DNA of 64,000 nucleotides from Clostridiales bacterium (GTDB lineage: Bacteria; Bacillota; Clostridia; Peptostreptococcales; Acidaminobacteraceae): NCBI GenBank assembly GCA_030446305.1, contig JASUSA010000002.1:36506-100505 (forward strand), in the 5' to 3' direction. Position numbers and translations under genes: made by a program. Each line of letters begins with the position of its first letter. The first letter of the stretch is position 1. Below, in pieces: positions 52,534 through 63,037 of the stretch. The notes below the pieces were generated by a model. It had not been told where the DNA came from and did not search any database. It saw nothing but the letters and a program-made list of their open reading frames with translations.

Positions 52534-54419
52534 AACGCAATGTCTATATTTCAAATATTCCGATTGAAGAAGCGCTGGCAGCTTATCGGGAAATGCTGTC
52601 GCCAGAACCTGAAATCGAATATGTTCCAATAAGAGATTCCTTAAACCGCGTAACGGCATCGGCAGTAAAAGCGGTCGTTTCATCGCCTAGTTACCACTGT
52701 GCGGCGATGGATGGGATTGCCGTCAAGTCAGCGGATACTTTTGGCGCATCGGAGCGGTTGCCAAAAAAATTGACACCCGCTCAATATGTTTATGTCAATA
52801 CGGGCAATCCCATGCCTAAGACCTGTGATGCCGTCATCATGATTGAAGATGTTGTCGAACTGGCAGAAAACTGTGTTCAAATAATTGAACCGGCGCATGA
52901 ATGGCAGCACGTTCGCGTCGTCGGTGAAGATATTGCACAGGGAGAAATGATTATTACCTCGCAGCATCGAATCAGACCGGTTGACTTAGGTGCGCTCATT
53001 AGTGCCGGCATTGAAGAAGTTCCGGTATATGCACGGCCGCGCGTCGGTATTTTGCCGACGGGCAGTGAAATTGTCGAACGCGCCGATTCGATTCAGGAAG
53101 GCTTTATCATTGATTCAAATTCCAGTGTCATTGAAGGGCTGGCGCTGGAACTCGGCGCATTGCCAAAACGTTACGCGCCGGTGCCGGATGACTATGATAC
53201 ATTAAAAACACACATTCTAAAAGCGCTGTCTGAAAACGATTTGCTGCTTGTCAATGCGGGGTCGTCGGCAGGGACGAAAGATTTTACAGCAAAGATTATT
53301 GAAGAACTGGGTGAAGTAATGATTCATGGCATCGCACTGAAACCCGGTAAACCGACGATTCTTGGCAATGTTAACGGCAAGGGGGTCATTGGCTTGCCCG
53401 GTTATCCTGTTTCCGCATATTTTGCCTTTGAGACCTTTGTAAAGCCCATGCTTGAAACGTATTTGGGCTTCTCAAATGTTCAAAAGACAGCACAGGCCGT
53501 TCTGACACAGCGCGTGGTATCTTCCTTAAAACATGAGGAACTCGTTCGCGTTACACTGGGCAGTGTCGAAGACAAAATTATTGCAACGCCGCTTAACAGA
53601 GGCGCAGGTGCAACCATGAGCTTGGTCAAGGCAGATGGCATTGTGCGTATACCACGACATGTTGAGGGGCTGGAATCGGGAACGGAAGTGACGGTAGACC
53701 TGATGCGGCCGCTGCAGGATGTGATGCCTCGAATCGTCGTTATTGGCAGTCATGATATCATAATTGATGATATCCAAGACAAGATGCCGCTTGCATCGTC
53801 ACATGTCGGCAGCATGGGTGGGATCATGGCGTTAAAACGAGGCGAATGCCATCTGGCGCCTATTCACTTGCTGGATGAAAAAACAGGTGAATACAATATT
53901 GCCTATCTGAGACGATATTTTCCGGCAGAAGAGGTTGCATTAATTGAAGGTGTCAAGCGTTTGCAGGGGCTTATCGTTAAAAAGGGAAATCCCAAAGGCA
54001 TTGAGACATTTGAAGATTTAACACGGGATGACGTCATCTTTGTCAATCGGCAAAGAGGCTCTGGTACGAGGCAGCTTTTGGATTATCAGCTAAAAGACAG
54101 AAAGATTGACGCAGAAGCGATAGCAGGTTATACGCGTGAGCTGACGACACATCTTGGCGTTGCTGTTGCGGTTGCTTCTGAGGGGATTGATGTTGGACTT
54201 GGCGTCTATGCTGCGGCGAAAGCAATGAATCTCGACTTTATCCCACTTGGGTTTGAATCCTATGATTTTGCCGTCAGAAAGACATTTTTGACAGATGAAC
54301 GCTGTAAGCGATTTGTTGCAGTACTGGCCTCGGATGGCTTCGCGGATGCTGTCGAAAAACTTGGTGGCTATGCACTGGAAAATCCGGGGCGCATCAAATG
54401 GAACGGAGGCGCTGTATGA
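52530..54419 (+). CDS. moeA: MoeA fused to a periplasmic-binding-protein-like domain
   Basis: A 629-residue protein. Residues 1-400 are a second MoeA (AAMDGIAVKS, VNAGSSAGTKDF, GIALKPGKPT, GLPGYPVSA). Residues about 410-629 are a binding-protein-like domain (IGSHDIIIDDI at its start, NRQRGSGTRQLLD in the middle) of the kind fused to MoeA in many anaerobes, thought to bind oxyanions or regulate metal choice. Having two MoeA proteins is typical where one handles molybdenum and the other tungsten; the assignment here is open. It overlaps moaA by 4 bp. Confidence 0.92.
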   Translation: MKRNVYISNIPIEEALAAYREMLSPEPEIEYVPIRDSLNRVTASAVKAVVSSPSYHCAAMDGIAVKSADTFGASERLPKKLTPAQYVYVNTGNPMPKTCDAVIMIEDVVELAENCVQIIEPAHEWQHVRVVGEDIAQGEMIITSQHRIRPVDLGALISAGIEEVPVYARPRVGILPTGSEIVERADSIQEGFIIDSNSSVIEGLALELGALPKRYAPVPDDYDTLKTHILKALSENDLLLVNAGSSAGTKDFTAKIIEELGEVMIHGIALKPGKPTILGNVNGKGVIGLPGYPVSAYFAFETFVKPMLETYLGFSNVQKTAQAVLTQRVVSSLKHEELVRVTLGSVEDKIIATPLNRGAGATMSLVKADGIVRIPRHVEGLESGTEVTVDLMRPLQDVMPRIVVIGSHDIIIDDIQDKMPLASSHVGSMGGIMALKRGECHLAPIHLLDEKTGEYNIAYLRRYFPAEEVALIEGVKRLQGLIVKKGNPKGIETFEDLTRDDVIFVNRQRGSGTRQLLDYQLKDRKIDAEAIAGYTRELTTHLGVAVAVASEGIDVGLGVYAAAKAMNLDFIPLGFESYDFAVRKTFLTDERCKRFVAVLASDGFADAVEKLGGYALENPGRIKWNGGAV

Positions 54420-55372
54420 AAGATCAATTTGGACGGCATGTGAAATACTTGAGGCTGTCGGTGACGGATCGGTGCAATTTGAGATGTCAATACTGCATGC
54501 CTGCTTTTGGTATTGAAAAATTGCCGCACCAAGCGATTTTATCCATGGAGGCACTTGGTAAACTGGCAGATACATTTATAGACCTCGGCGTCGAAAAGAT
54601 TAGATTAACAGGCGGTGAGCCATTGGTTCGAAAGGGTATTTTAAACCTCGTGGAGCATATTGGCGCCAATCCGAAAGTAACGGATTTTGCCATGACCACA
54701 AATGGCATCCTTTTGTCGAAATATGCAGATGATTTAAAGGCAGCTGGTTTAAAACGCGTCAATATTAGCTTGGATACACTTGATTCAAAAAAATACGCAA
54801 AAATTACCAGAGGCGGGGATTTGGGTTTGGTATTAAACGGTATTGATGCGGCTAAACGCGTGGGGTTGACGCCGATCAAACTCAATGTTGTCCTCATTGG
54901 CGGCTTTAATGAAAATGAAATTGAACGCTTTGTGATGATGACGCGGGATGAAGCGATTGACGTGCGGTTTATTGAACTGATGCCCATAGGCGAAGTGGCA
55001 AACTGGAGTACCGCGCAATTTTTGCCGAATGATACTGTCCTAAAACGGGTGCCGGCTTTAGCGGCAGTTCCGGCAAGTGATCCCGCTTCACCGGCAAAGT
55101 ATTATCAGCTGCCGAATGGCAAAGGCAGGGTCGGGTTGATTAGTCCCATTAGCTGTAAGTTCTGCGCCGACTGCAATCGCGTTCGTTTAACAGCAGAGGG
55201 CAAACTAAAATATTGTCTGCATGCAGATGAAGAAGTGGACCTTACGCCGTATCTTGAAGATGAAGCGGCACTTCGAGACGTCATTGCACATTATATTCTA
55301 GAAAAACCGGAGGCACATCAAATTGGCAGTGTTGAATCCGTTAAGCGCAACATGTTTCAAGTAGGAGGGTGA
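54416..55372 (+). CDS. moaA: GTP 3',8-cyclase MoaA
   Basis: A 318-residue radical SAM enzyme that makes the first pterin intermediate from GTP. The N-terminal cluster motif is CNLRCQYC and the second, C-terminal cluster uses [11 protein letters not shown] with a later Cys in [16 protein letters not shown] is the SAM-binding GGE motif. The ATG at 54416 overlaps the preceding stop (ATGA) after CGGAGG and gives the usual family length. MoaC follows directly. Confidence 0.95.
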   Translation: MKDQFGRHVKYLRLSVTDRCNLRCQYCMPAFGIEKLPHQAILSMEALGKLADTFIDLGVEKIRLTGGEPLVRKGILNLVEHIGANPKVTDFAMTTNGILLSKYADDLKAAGLKRVNISLDTLDSKKYAKITRGGDLGLVLNGIDAAKRVGLTPIKLNVVLIGGFNENEIERFVMMTRDEAIDVRFIELMPIGEVANWSTAQFLPNDTVLKRVPALAAVPASDPASPAKYYQLPNGKGRVGLISPISCKFCADCNRVRLTAEGKLKYCLHADEEVDLTPYLEDEAALRDVIAHYILEKPEAHQIGSVESVKRNMFQVGG

Positions 55373-55374
55373 AG

Positions 55375-55893
55375 ATGTCTGAAGACAGGCAATTGACACA
55401 TATAAATGAAAAGGGCTATGCGCGCATGGTATCGGTAACCGATAAGGCAAATACACAGCGCGTCGCAGTTGCTGGCGGTTTTATTCGGATGCAGCCGGAG
55501 ACACTTGATGCAATTGGCCGAGGCGAAATGAAAAAAGGTGATGTAATCGGTGTTGCGCAAGTGGCGGGAATCATGGGGGCAAAACGCACGAGTGATGTGA
55601 TTCCCATGTGTCATCCGCTTATGCTCACAGGTGTCGATTTGGATTTTGAAATACAGTCTGATGGCATTGAGATCATCGCGACCGTTAAAACAACCGGCAA
55701 GACCGGTGTTGAAATGGAAGCGTTGATGGCGGTATCGACAGCGGCACTGACACTTTACGATATGTGCAAGGCCATTGACAAAAAAATGGTGATAGAACGC
55801 ATTGAACTGCTGGCAAAGCGCGGCGGCAAGAGCGGTGATTATACAAAGGAGGGATACCGTGGCGAAACTGCTGGGCAAAGTAAAGGGGATTAA
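55375..55893 (+). CDS. moaC: Cyclic pyranopterin monophosphate synthase MoaC
   Basis: A 172-residue MoaC, which converts the MoaA product to cyclic pyranopterin monophosphate. Diagnostic segments are [12 protein letters not shown] and [14 protein letters not shown], with KAIDKKM near the end. About 14 residues at the C-terminus exceed the usual length and overlap the start of the MOSC gene by 35 bp. The ATG at 55375 follows GGAGGG; GTG at 55369 is too close to it. Confidence 0.93.
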   Translation: MSEDRQLTHINEKGYARMVSVTDKANTQRVAVAGGFIRMQPETLDAIGRGEMKKGDVIGVAQVAGIMGAKRTSDVIPMCHPLMLTGVDLDFEIQSDGIEIIATVKTTGKTGVEMEALMAVSTAALTLYDMCKAIDKKMVIERIELLAKRGGKSGDYTKEGYRGETAGQSKGD

Positions 55894-56317
55894 TATCAGC
55901 GAAAAAAAAGGCGTTGTTAAAAAGCCAATCCCAGAAGGTCATTTCATTGCAGATTTTGGACTTGAAGGTGATGCACATGCCGGTAAGTGGCATCGGCAGG
56001 TGAGCTTACTGGCGCAGGAGAGCATTGATAAAATGACGGATACGGGCATCAAAGGCCTTTGCAGCGGAAAATTTGCTGAAAATATTACCACAGAGGGTGT
56101 TGCACTGCATTTATTACCAGTTGGGACGACACTTCGCATTGGTGAGACCATACAGGAAATTGCTCAGATTGGCAAGGAATGCCATGCAGGATGTGCTATT
56201 CGCATTCAAGTGGGGCAATGCATTATGCCGAAGGAAGGAATCTTCACACGCGTATTGTCTGGCGGTATGGTGAAGGTTGGAGATGCCATTATGCTGCTTG
56301 AAAGAGAGGATGCGTAA
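55859..56317 (+). CDS. MOSC domain protein
   Basis: A 152-residue protein with a MOSC fold, including [20 protein letters not shown] and the conserved cysteine region [19 protein letters not shown] domains bind or transfer sulfur and contact the molybdenum cofactor. Such stand-alone proteins are regular companions of MoaC in Firmicutes. The GTG at 55859 follows AAAGGAGGG inside moaC; an in-frame codon at 55802 lies further inside that gene. Confidence 0.87.
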   Translation: MAKLLGKVKGINISEKKGVVKKPIPEGHFIADFGLEGDAHAGKWHRQVSLLAQESIDKMTDTGIKGLCSGKFAENITTEGVALHLLPVGTTLRIGETIQEIAQIGKECHAGCAIRIQVGQCIMPKEGIFTRVLSGGMVKVGDAIMLLEREDA

Positions 56318-56377
56318 ATTGACGACAGACTGTCAATCGCGAACAGGATAAAAAAGCTGAATGAAGAGGTGAGAAAG

Positions 56378-57058
56378 ATGAACCGTTATGATCGCAACCG
56401 CGAAATGATTTCCGCAGCAGAACAGGCAATTTTAAAGACGAAGCGAATTTGTGTTATAGGATGCGGCGGCTTGGGCGGATATGTTGTCGAAATGCTCGCG
56501 CGAATCGGTATTGGGCACCTCACCGTTATTGATGGCGATTGCTTTGACGTAAGCAATTTGAATAGACAGTTGTTAGCGGAAGAAGCGAACATCGGTATTC
56601 GTAAAGTAGACGCTGCCAAAATGCGCATCGAAGCAGTGAACCGCGAAGTATCTGTTCATACGGAAGCGGTTTTTCTCGATGCAGCAAATGCACAGTCGCT
56701 CATTAAGGGGCATGATCTCGTTGTGGATGCGTTAGATCGCATACCGGCGAGAATGGCGCTTGCCGAGGCTTGTGCAGCATGCCAAATCCCCATGGTGCAC
56801 GGCGCGATTGGCGGCTGGTTTGGACAAGTGGCCGTTGTGTTGCCAGGGGATGATACACTTCAAAAGCTTTATGCCAACACGGCATCCCAAGGTATTGAAG
56901 TGCGGCTGGGCAATCCGTCTTTTACACCGGCGATTATCGCAGGTATTCAGGTGTCTGAGGCAATAAAGTGTATCCTTGGAAAAGGAGTGCTTTTACGTCA
57001 TCGCGTGCTCTATGTAGATTTGTTGAATCATAGCTACGATTTGTTGATGCTGCATTAA
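56378..57058 (+). CDS. ThiF/MoeB/HesA family adenylyltransferase
   Basis: A 226-residue E1-like enzyme. The ATP-binding motif is IGCGGLGGYVVEMLARIGIG (about residues 27-46), then IDGDCFDVSNLNRQ. It lacks the four-cysteine zinc tail of full MoeB. It would activate the C-terminus of a sulfur-carrier protein such as MoaD. No moaD or moaE is present in the window, so it may act on a carrier encoded elsewhere. The ATG at 56378 follows GAGGTGAG. Confidence 0.88.
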   Translation: MNRYDRNREMISAAEQAILKTKRICVIGCGGLGGYVVEMLARIGIGHLTVIDGDCFDVSNLNRQLLAEEANIGIRKVDAAKMRIEAVNREVSVHTEAVFLDAANAQSLIKGHDLVVDALDRIPARMALAEACAACQIPMVHGAIGGWFGQVAVVLPGDDTLQKLYANTASQGIEVRLGNPSFTPAIIAGIQVSEAIKCILGKGVLLRHRVLYVDLLNHSYDLLMLH

Positions 57059-57166
57059 ATAAAATGGATAATAAATTATTGAACCTTCACATAATATTGC
57101 TGGTATTTATTGGTGGATACGCTTACAATAAACTTAGGGAAAGACGAGACGGAAAGGATGGTTTGT

Positions 57167-57430
57167 ATGGCGTATTTAGGTGTCATTGCAGCTTGTTTAA
57201 CAACAATTTCTTTTTTGCCGCAGGCAATTCAAGTGATACGAACGAAAGATACGACGAGTATCTCGTTCATCATGTACTTGATGTTTACAACAGGTGTTTT
57301 CTTCTGGGCTGTTTATGGCATTTGGCTAAAAGACGTGTCCATTACGGCGGCAAACGTGGTTACTTTTATCTTTGCCAGCATTATATTGTTTTATAAATAT
57401 CGTGAAGTCAGGGGAAAATCAAAATCTTAG
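57167..57430 (+). CDS. SemiSWEET-type sugar transporter
   Basis: An 87-residue protein with three membrane helices, matching bacterial SemiSWEETs (usual length about 86). The PQ-loop is SFLPQAIQVIRTKDTTSIS and the last helix ends VTFIFASIILFYKY. It would dimerise to make one sugar pore. The ATG at 57167 gives the family N-terminus and has GGAAAGG upstream; an earlier in-frame ATG at 57158 is possible. It sits between the cofactor operon and a receptor gene with no evident link. Confidence 0.88.
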   Translation: MAYLGVIAACLTTISFLPQAIQVIRTKDTTSISFIMYLMFTTGVFFWAVYGIWLKDVSITAANVVTFIFASIILFYKYREVRGKSKS

Positions 57431-57477
57431 ATCGAATAGTATAAAGGTTATCGGTAAAGCGATTCAGGAGGCAACTG

Positions 57478-57508
57478 CATCAGTGTCTTACATCAGTGCT
57501 TTACATCA
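57478..57508. repeat. 13-bp tandem repeat
   Basis: CATCAGTGTCTTA (57478-57490) is followed directly by CATCAGTGCTTTA (57491-57503) and a partial CATCA. It lies in the 350-bp gap before a chemotaxis receptor gene; AGGAGG stands just upstream of a 9-codon frame starting at GTG 57483. A role is unknown. Confidence 0.5.
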
Positions 57509-57537
57509 ATAATTAGATAAATGATGTTTATTCATTT

Positions 57538-57572
57538 AACGGCTGCTGTGGTTTGACAGGAGTCGTTTTTTG
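57538..57572 (+). terminator. Probable terminator in the gap after the SemiSWEET gene
   Basis: AACG...CTGT pairs with ACAG...CGTT around a six-base loop, followed by six T residues. The middle of the stem has mismatches. Confidence 0.55.
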
Positions 57573-57780
57573 TATACACAAAGGGTATCCGTTGCCTTTA
57601 TATTATGGTATAATCATTATCAATTAAAAAAGATAGAAAATTGAAACAATAATCAAAGTGTCAAAATTGCGATGGCTCATATCCCGTGCATTTAGCATTC
57701 AAAGAAGTGATAGAATGGGTGGCAATTTGACGCTTTCGTGAACAGGTGTTTCAAGCTGAGAAAAGAATGGGGGGATTACG

Positions 57781-59295
57781 TTGAAAAAAGGAGGAATGGC
57801 CTTTCAGATTGTGCTGTTGGCACTGACTGTCGCCTATTTCAAATTCTTTCCGGAATCACTTTGGCTGCCAAAAGTGATTATTTTTATGTTCGTGGGCATT
57901 GCGTGGATTGTTATTCGTTATAAGATGGGCAATGGACATGTCGAAACGGCAAAAGAGGAAGCGACATCGGCCGAGGTGGCGCTTGAACAGCTAAACAGTG
58001 AAGCACAGGTTGCTTCTAGTCAAGTGTCTGCGATTTCAGAGCAGCTCTGTATTACACTTGATGAAAACAATGAATTTACAACGCACTTATTCAATCAGAC
58101 GCAGTCGATGTCTCAAATTAACAGTGACGTGTCCCAAAACATCAAGGAAATGGTTGGCCATGTCAACCAAATTAACGCAATGCTGAACGATGTTATGGGC
58201 ATTACGCAGGACATGGAACAAAAAAGCGATGATTCATCGAAGATCATTTTTAAAAGCCTTACCGAAATTATGGAAATTGTTAAAACGGTGAATGATATTC
58301 AAGAATCGTCCATTGAAACCATTGCCTATGTCAGTAGGCTCCACGAGGCGACAGAGCAGATTATTTATATCTTGGATACCGTTGAAAGCATTTCTGAGCA
58401 GACACAGCTCTTAGCCCTTAACGCGACGATTGAATCGGCAAGGGCTGGTGAAGCTGGACGTGGTTTTGGCGTCGTAGCCGAACAAATTCGCAAACTCTCT
58501 ACAGATACGAATAATGCAGCGAAGGATATCAGCAAGCTTATCAATACGATTCAAGACGAAGTGAAGCGCGTGACCAGACAGGTTGACGAAAACTCATCAC
58601 GCGTCGAAAAAGGCGTTGCCATTTCTTCAAATGTCGAAAGCAACTTAAAAAACATCAGCGCTTCCTTTGAAGAAGTCAGTGGTCTCATCAATCGCGTCAG
58701 TGGCCTTTCAAAAGATCAGGTTGTCAAGTCGGATGAAATCAAACACAAAATTGAACATGTAGAGGAAATGATGTCGCATGCCAATGACAGTGTAGAAGGG
58801 GTTTATCATTCTGTTGCCAAGCAGAAAGAGGGCATGGCCGAAATGGATGAAATGAGCAAACGGCTTAATGATGCATCAGAAAATCTCAAGCAGGTATTTC
58901 ATGACCAGCAAGGCGAACAAGAGCTTGTCATTAGCGATGCGACAAAACAGCTTATTCAAAAAATTGAAAAGGCCGTCTTTGGCGATCGCAGATTGACGGC
59001 AATGGAATCTGGCGCACACGAAGCGCTGTTAAGAAGTGTTCTCAGTCAATACAATGAAATCGAAGCCATATGGACCAATGATATCAAAGGACGGTTTTTA
59101 CAGTCCATTCCGCCTGCCGGCATTGTCAACGGCAGCGTTCGCGATTGGTTTAAGCACAGCAGCAAAGGTGAAGTTTATTATTCGCCAATGTATATATCGG
59201 CGATTACCAAACAGCCGTGTCAGACCGTATCCTTTCCAATTAAAGATGCAGATGGCAAAATTATTGGTGTAATTGGCCTTGACTTAAAAGCATAA
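57781..59295 (+). CDS. Methyl-accepting chemotaxis protein with C-terminal sensor domain
   Basis: A 504-residue receptor. Two short N-terminal membrane helices (about residues 5-22 and 28-44) lead directly to the signalling coiled coil, whose tip reads [20 protein letters not shown] (about residues 211-230). There is no extracytoplasmic sensor or HAMP domain. Instead the C-terminal 120 residues form a Cache/PAS-like domain ([31 protein letters not shown] at the end), which must be cytoplasmic. It would sense an intracellular ligand. The TTG at 57781 follows a GGGGGG run at good spacing. Confidence 0.85.
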   Translation: MKKGGMAFQIVLLALTVAYFKFFPESLWLPKVIIFMFVGIAWIVIRYKMGNGHVETAKEEATSAEVALEQLNSEAQVASSQVSAISEQLCITLDENNEFTTHLFNQTQSMSQINSDVSQNIKEMVGHVNQINAMLNDVMGITQDMEQKSDDSSKIIFKSLTEIMEIVKTVNDIQESSIETIAYVSRLHEATEQIIYILDTVESISEQTQLLALNATIESARAGEAGRGFGVVAEQIRKLSTDTNNAAKDISKLINTIQDEVKRVTRQVDENSSRVEKGVAISSNVESNLKNISASFEEVSGLINRVSGLSKDQVVKSDEIKHKIEHVEEMMSHANDSVEGVYHSVAKQKEGMAEMDEMSKRLNDASENLKQVFHDQQGEQELVISDATKQLIQKIEKAVFGDRRLTAMESGAHEALLRSVLSQYNEIEAIWTNDIKGRFLQSIPPAGIVNGSVRDWFKHSSKGEVYYSPMYISAITKQPCQTVSFPIKDADGKIIGVIGLDLKA

Positions 59296-59359
59296 TCAGG
59301 TGTGCAAACGCTCATATGAATGCCGTATTGCACAGAAACTGATTTCAATAAAATTATGC

Positions 59360-59412
59360 AGGTATTCTTTCATAAGAAAACAATTTATTGCTTATGAAAG
59401 AATACCTTTTTT
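59360..59412. terminator. Strong rho-independent terminator
   Basis: A perfect 17-bp stem, AGGTATTCTTTCATAAG paired with CTTATGAAAGAATACCT, around a 14-base loop and followed by TTTTTT. It ends the first receptor gene. The remaining 250 bases up to the next start hold no gene I can support. Confidence 0.9.
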
Positions 59413-59662
59413 ATATTCAAACAATCACCGCAGGGATTGTGATAGACGTGTTTTTATGTAAGTTTCACTTAGAAATATTAAAAAAATGATTAGTCCATAA
59501 AATTATAGGTATTAAATAAAATAACATGAACAACCTGTTATAACATAATAAAATTAAAGAGATCACAGCGACGACGTCTGCACCATTTGATGATTTGCGC
59601 ATACATATCAAATATATAGACAGGTATGAAAACAAATACATCTGCAATCAGGAAGTACAGTG

Positions 59663-61741
59663 ATGAAGAACATCAAAATGGGGCGAAAGCTAATTGTCAT
59701 GGCTGTCTTAATTGGATTGCTCCCATTGGTTATAATGGCGAGCTTAAGTTTTATTTACGCACGTATTGAGCTGGAGACGGCGGTTGACAAGCAAGCGACG
59801 ATTTTTTCCAATCTTGCGATTCAAAAGCTCAATGATCACTTTGAATCCATTAAGGCCAATGCTGAGCTTGCATCTACAACAGAGAATGTGAGGAATATGC
59901 TAATTGCAAGCGAAAACCCTCATGCAACAGAGGCGGAGTTAAAATCAACACAAGAGGCGATGAATACTTTTGTAAGATCAATGATTGATACGTTGAATTA
60001 CACAGAAGTGTTTATAACAGACGCCAGAGGAACCGTAACGGTTGCAGATACGATGGCTGAAAGTTTAATGGGGGTAGATCTCTCTTCACGTGATTATTTA
60101 AAGAGTTCGCTTACAGGTACACCGCAATGGTCCGATTTGTTTTATTCCGATGTTGTCAAAGAAAATGTTATGCTCTACAGCCAGCCGATTTACCAAACCG
60201 AAAACGGCAGTAAAATTATTGGTACCATCAACATTGTGTTTGATCAGTCTGCACTGAACAATATTGTCCAGTATGCAGTTGATGAAATCGGCACCACAGG
60301 CAATGCCTATATTATCAATGCAGAAGGCATGCTTTTAACAGATATGACAGTAGGTGAGTATCAAGCCAATGCGGCGATGAATGCAACGATTGATACCGAA
60401 GCCGTGCAATTGCTAAGACAAGAAATATTGAATGGCAACATTGCCTACCGTTATTCAGGCCACTATGATGATATCAGCGGCAATCAGGTGCTGGGCACAC
60501 TATCTGTCGTAAAATTCGGCAGGCTGCACGGCGGGTTGATTATTGAGGTTAATGCCGACGAAGTATTTGCGGGAACACAGCGCCTTATGATGACGCAAGG
60601 AACATTGGCCGCTGTTGCGATTATCTTCGCGCTGATTGTCAGCTTCCTGATTTCACGTTCTATTACGAAACCAATTAATGAATTGGTGATCCATGCAGAT
60701 GAAATCGCCAATTACAATATTGCCAATGATATACCGGAAGTGTATACAAAACGCAAAGATGAGATTGGTGATATTGCAAGTGCACTGAACCAAGTGATCA
60801 CTAATCTTAAAACGCTGCTGACTGAAATTCTTAAAACCGCAGAAATGGTTGCAGCATCATCCGAACAGCTAACGGCGACATCGCAGCAATCTTCATCTGC
60901 CGCAATGGAAGTCGCGCAGACCATTGAAGAAATTGCGAGAGGTGCTTCAGATCAGGCGGCGCAGACCATGCAGGGAACTGAGCAGCTGATTGTACTCGGG
61001 GAACATATTGAAACCAGCAAACACGAAACACTGGTTCTCGGGGATGCTGCAGAAAAAACGCAGACGCTGGTTAAAGAAGGACTGGCACTTGTCGATGAAC
61101 TGATTGATAAATCTGAATCCAATAGTGTTGCAACGGGAATCGCTTATGATGCCATCATTAAAACCAATGAAAGCTCAACGCGGATCAGCGAGGCCAGTCA
61201 GCTCATTGCCTCCATTGCAGATCAGACAAATCTGCTGGCGCTGAATGCAGCGATTGAAGCGGCAAGAGCCGGCGAACACGGACGCGGATTTGCAGTTGTT
61301 GCCGAGGAAATACGAAAACTTGCTGAGCAGTCTGGTAATTCGACACAAACCATCGATCAGATGGTTGCACAGCTGACTGTGGATGCTCAAACCGCTGTGA
61401 CGAAGATGACGGAAATAAGAGATATTGTGACGGCTCAAGTCGATAGTGTTAAAGCTTCTGAAACAAAATTCAATGAAATTGCAAGTGCAGCGGAGACATC
61501 AACATCCATTGCCCTCAAACTCAACAATATCAACGATGAGATGGCGGGTCGAAAAGATGTCGTTGCAGAAACACTTGAAACACTGTCGGCAGTTGCAGAG
61601 GAAAATGCTGCTTCAACTGAAGAAGCTTCCGCTTCAATGCAGGAACAGACTTCATCGGTGGAGGAAATTGCAAATTCAAGTGAAGATCTCTCAAGACTTG
61701 CGCAAGATTTACAGTCATTGATACAAAAATTTAAGATTTAA
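59663..61741 (+). CDS. Methyl-accepting chemotaxis protein with dCache domain
   Basis: A 692-residue transmembrane chemoreceptor of standard plan. A membrane helix (about 12-32), an extracytoplasmic double-Cache sensor (about 35-300, with [16 protein letters not shown] and [13 protein letters not shown] as family segments), a second membrane helix (about 310-330), HAMP, and a signalling hairpin with tip [20 protein letters not shown]. It would bind small ligands such as amino acids or organic acids outside the cell. The ATG at 59663 follows AGGAAG; a GTG directly before it is also possible. Confidence 0.93.
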   Translation: MKNIKMGRKLIVMAVLIGLLPLVIMASLSFIYARIELETAVDKQATIFSNLAIQKLNDHFESIKANAELASTTENVRNMLIASENPHATEAELKSTQEAMNTFVRSMIDTLNYTEVFITDARGTVTVADTMAESLMGVDLSSRDYLKSSLTGTPQWSDLFYSDVVKENVMLYSQPIYQTENGSKIIGTINIVFDQSALNNIVQYAVDEIGTTGNAYIINAEGMLLTDMTVGEYQANAAMNATIDTEAVQLLRQEILNGNIAYRYSGHYDDISGNQVLGTLSVVKFGRLHGGLIIEVNADEVFAGTQRLMMTQGTLAAVAIIFALIVSFLISRSITKPINELVIHADEIANYNIANDIPEVYTKRKDEIGDIASALNQVITNLKTLLTEILKTAEMVAASSEQLTATSQQSSSAAMEVAQTIEEIARGASDQAAQTMQGTEQLIVLGEHIETSKHETLVLGDAAEKTQTLVKEGLALVDELIDKSESNSVATGIAYDAIIKTNESSTRISEASQLIASIADQTNLLALNAAIEAARAGEHGRGFAVVAEEIRKLAEQSGNSTQTIDQMVAQLTVDAQTAVTKMTEIRDIVTAQVDSVKASETKFNEIASAAETSTSIALKLNNINDEMAGRKDVVAETLETLSAVAEENAASTEEASASMQEQTSSVEEIANSSEDLSRLAQDLQSLIQKFKI

Positions 61742-61774
61742 AAGATTTAATTTCATCAATGATGCATAGGATTT

Positions 61775-61815
61775 CGACTAGGACAACCGTTTTCACAATT
61801 GTCCTAGTCGTTTTT
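61775..61815. terminator. Rho-independent terminator
   Basis: CGACTAGGACAA pairs perfectly with TTGTCCTAGTCG and is followed by five T residues. It ends the second receptor gene. Confidence 0.9.
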
Positions 61816-61978
61816 AATGAGCGTAAGCACTTATCAGAAGCTTTTAACGCGCTGATTTAAGATACTGATCGATATAGAGGCGTGCTTTCTGTCTGTCAGT
61901 GGAAACAGAACAAGTATTAATATGCTGGAAGCTTGATATCTACAATGATTGGACAGTGTTGAAGCGGTATGGTTCACA

Positions 61979-62007
61979 TTGAAAACAGCGGGTCAATTTG
62001 ATATACT
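61979..62007 (+). promoter_or_regulatory. Promoter of the PAS/GGDEF gene pair
   Basis: TTGAAA (61979-61984), 17 bp, TATACT (62002-62007), 40 bp before the ATG at 62047. The rest of the gap from 61816 shows no other feature. Confidence 0.6.
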
Positions 62008-62046
62008 AAAGATATCTTTCAATAATGTAAGGTTTGAGGTGAATGG

Positions 62047-63000
62047 ATGATACATAAGATTTTTAAAGCCTTGGAGAAGACTCAAGCGGAGGCGTTGTTG
62101 AATCATCTGCTAGAAGCGGCGCCGCTTGGCGTCGTGGTGTTGGACGATTCGTTTAATTACGTGTACGGAAATGAACAATTGAAGCAACTGATACATATTA
62201 GTGAGCATGCAAAGAATGAAAAGTTTGGCAATCTTTTTCAGTGCAGCGTGGTATCACAAACGGAGAGCTTGTGCGGTACGACGCGCCAGTGTGAGAACTG
62301 TAAAATACGAAATACGATTTTAAGTGCCGGCCTTTTGCAGCGCGTGGTAAGCAATGTAAAAATTAAACATTCGTTTTCAGCGCAGGGGACAAATGTCATA
62401 AAGTGGTTTGATTTATCGGTATTGCCAGTCGATGTTGAAAGGCATCAGTATTTTATTCTGATGATGAACGATCAGACAGATCTGATGCAGCGCCGCATTG
62501 ACAATGCATTATCCGGCATGATCGGTAAGAAAATGACGGGGGATGTGAAGATGCGTTTTAAAGAGCAGATTGCAGGGCTTATCAAGGGACGTGATGACAG
62601 GATAGGAGATGACGTCTATCTCGTTTCCATTGCCGTGGGTGAAGATTGGCAGAAGTCGGAAGGACAAATTAGAGAGATGCTTCATAGCTTTTCGAACTTT
62701 ATCATTCAGCAGCTCGATCAGCAAATTGTTTTTGCACACTATGCGCCTGAACAGCTTTTATTGTTTTTTAACGATCACGATGAAGCAAAACTCGGCAGTT
62801 TTAATACGAGACTGCGTCAATTTTGCGATCTGAATTATGAACACCAGTGTCATTTCAGACATAAGCTTTTGAAAATTGATGTTAAACCATTGTGCATGAA
62901 TCCAAATTTGTCAAATCATATGTTGATCGAGGAGATCGATCGGTGGATTGAATACATTGACATGATGACAGATGAGGGAATTGACCGATATATGCCCTAG
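62047..63000 (+). CDS. PAS-domain protein with cysteine motif, output unknown
   Basis: A 317-residue cytoplasmic protein. The N-terminal PAS-like domain (about 20-150) contains the spaced cysteines of a known PAS variant: FQCSVVSQTESLCGTTRQCE followed by NCK, a pattern that could bind an iron-sulfur cluster or other metal. The C-terminal 160 residues are not recognised and carry no kinase, GGDEF or methyl-accepting motif. Segments such as VKMRFKEQIAGLIKGRDD suggest helices. It precedes a PAS-GGDEF gene by 37 bp, so it may feed into cyclic di-GMP signalling. Confidence 0.7.
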   Translation: MIHKIFKALEKTQAEALLNHLLEAAPLGVVVLDDSFNYVYGNEQLKQLIHISEHAKNEKFGNLFQCSVVSQTESLCGTTRQCENCKIRNTILSAGLLQRVVSNVKIKHSFSAQGTNVIKWFDLSVLPVDVERHQYFILMMNDQTDLMQRRIDNALSGMIGKKMTGDVKMRFKEQIAGLIKGRDDRIGDDVYLVSIAVGEDWQKSEGQIREMLHSFSNFIIQQLDQQIVFAHYAPEQLLLFFNDHDEAKLGSFNTRLRQFCDLNYEHQCHFRHKLLKIDVKPLCMNPNLSNHMLIEEIDRWIEYIDMMTDEGIDRYMP

Positions 63001-63037
63001 CAATAATGCGGTAAAATAAACGAGGAAGGTTGCAGTA

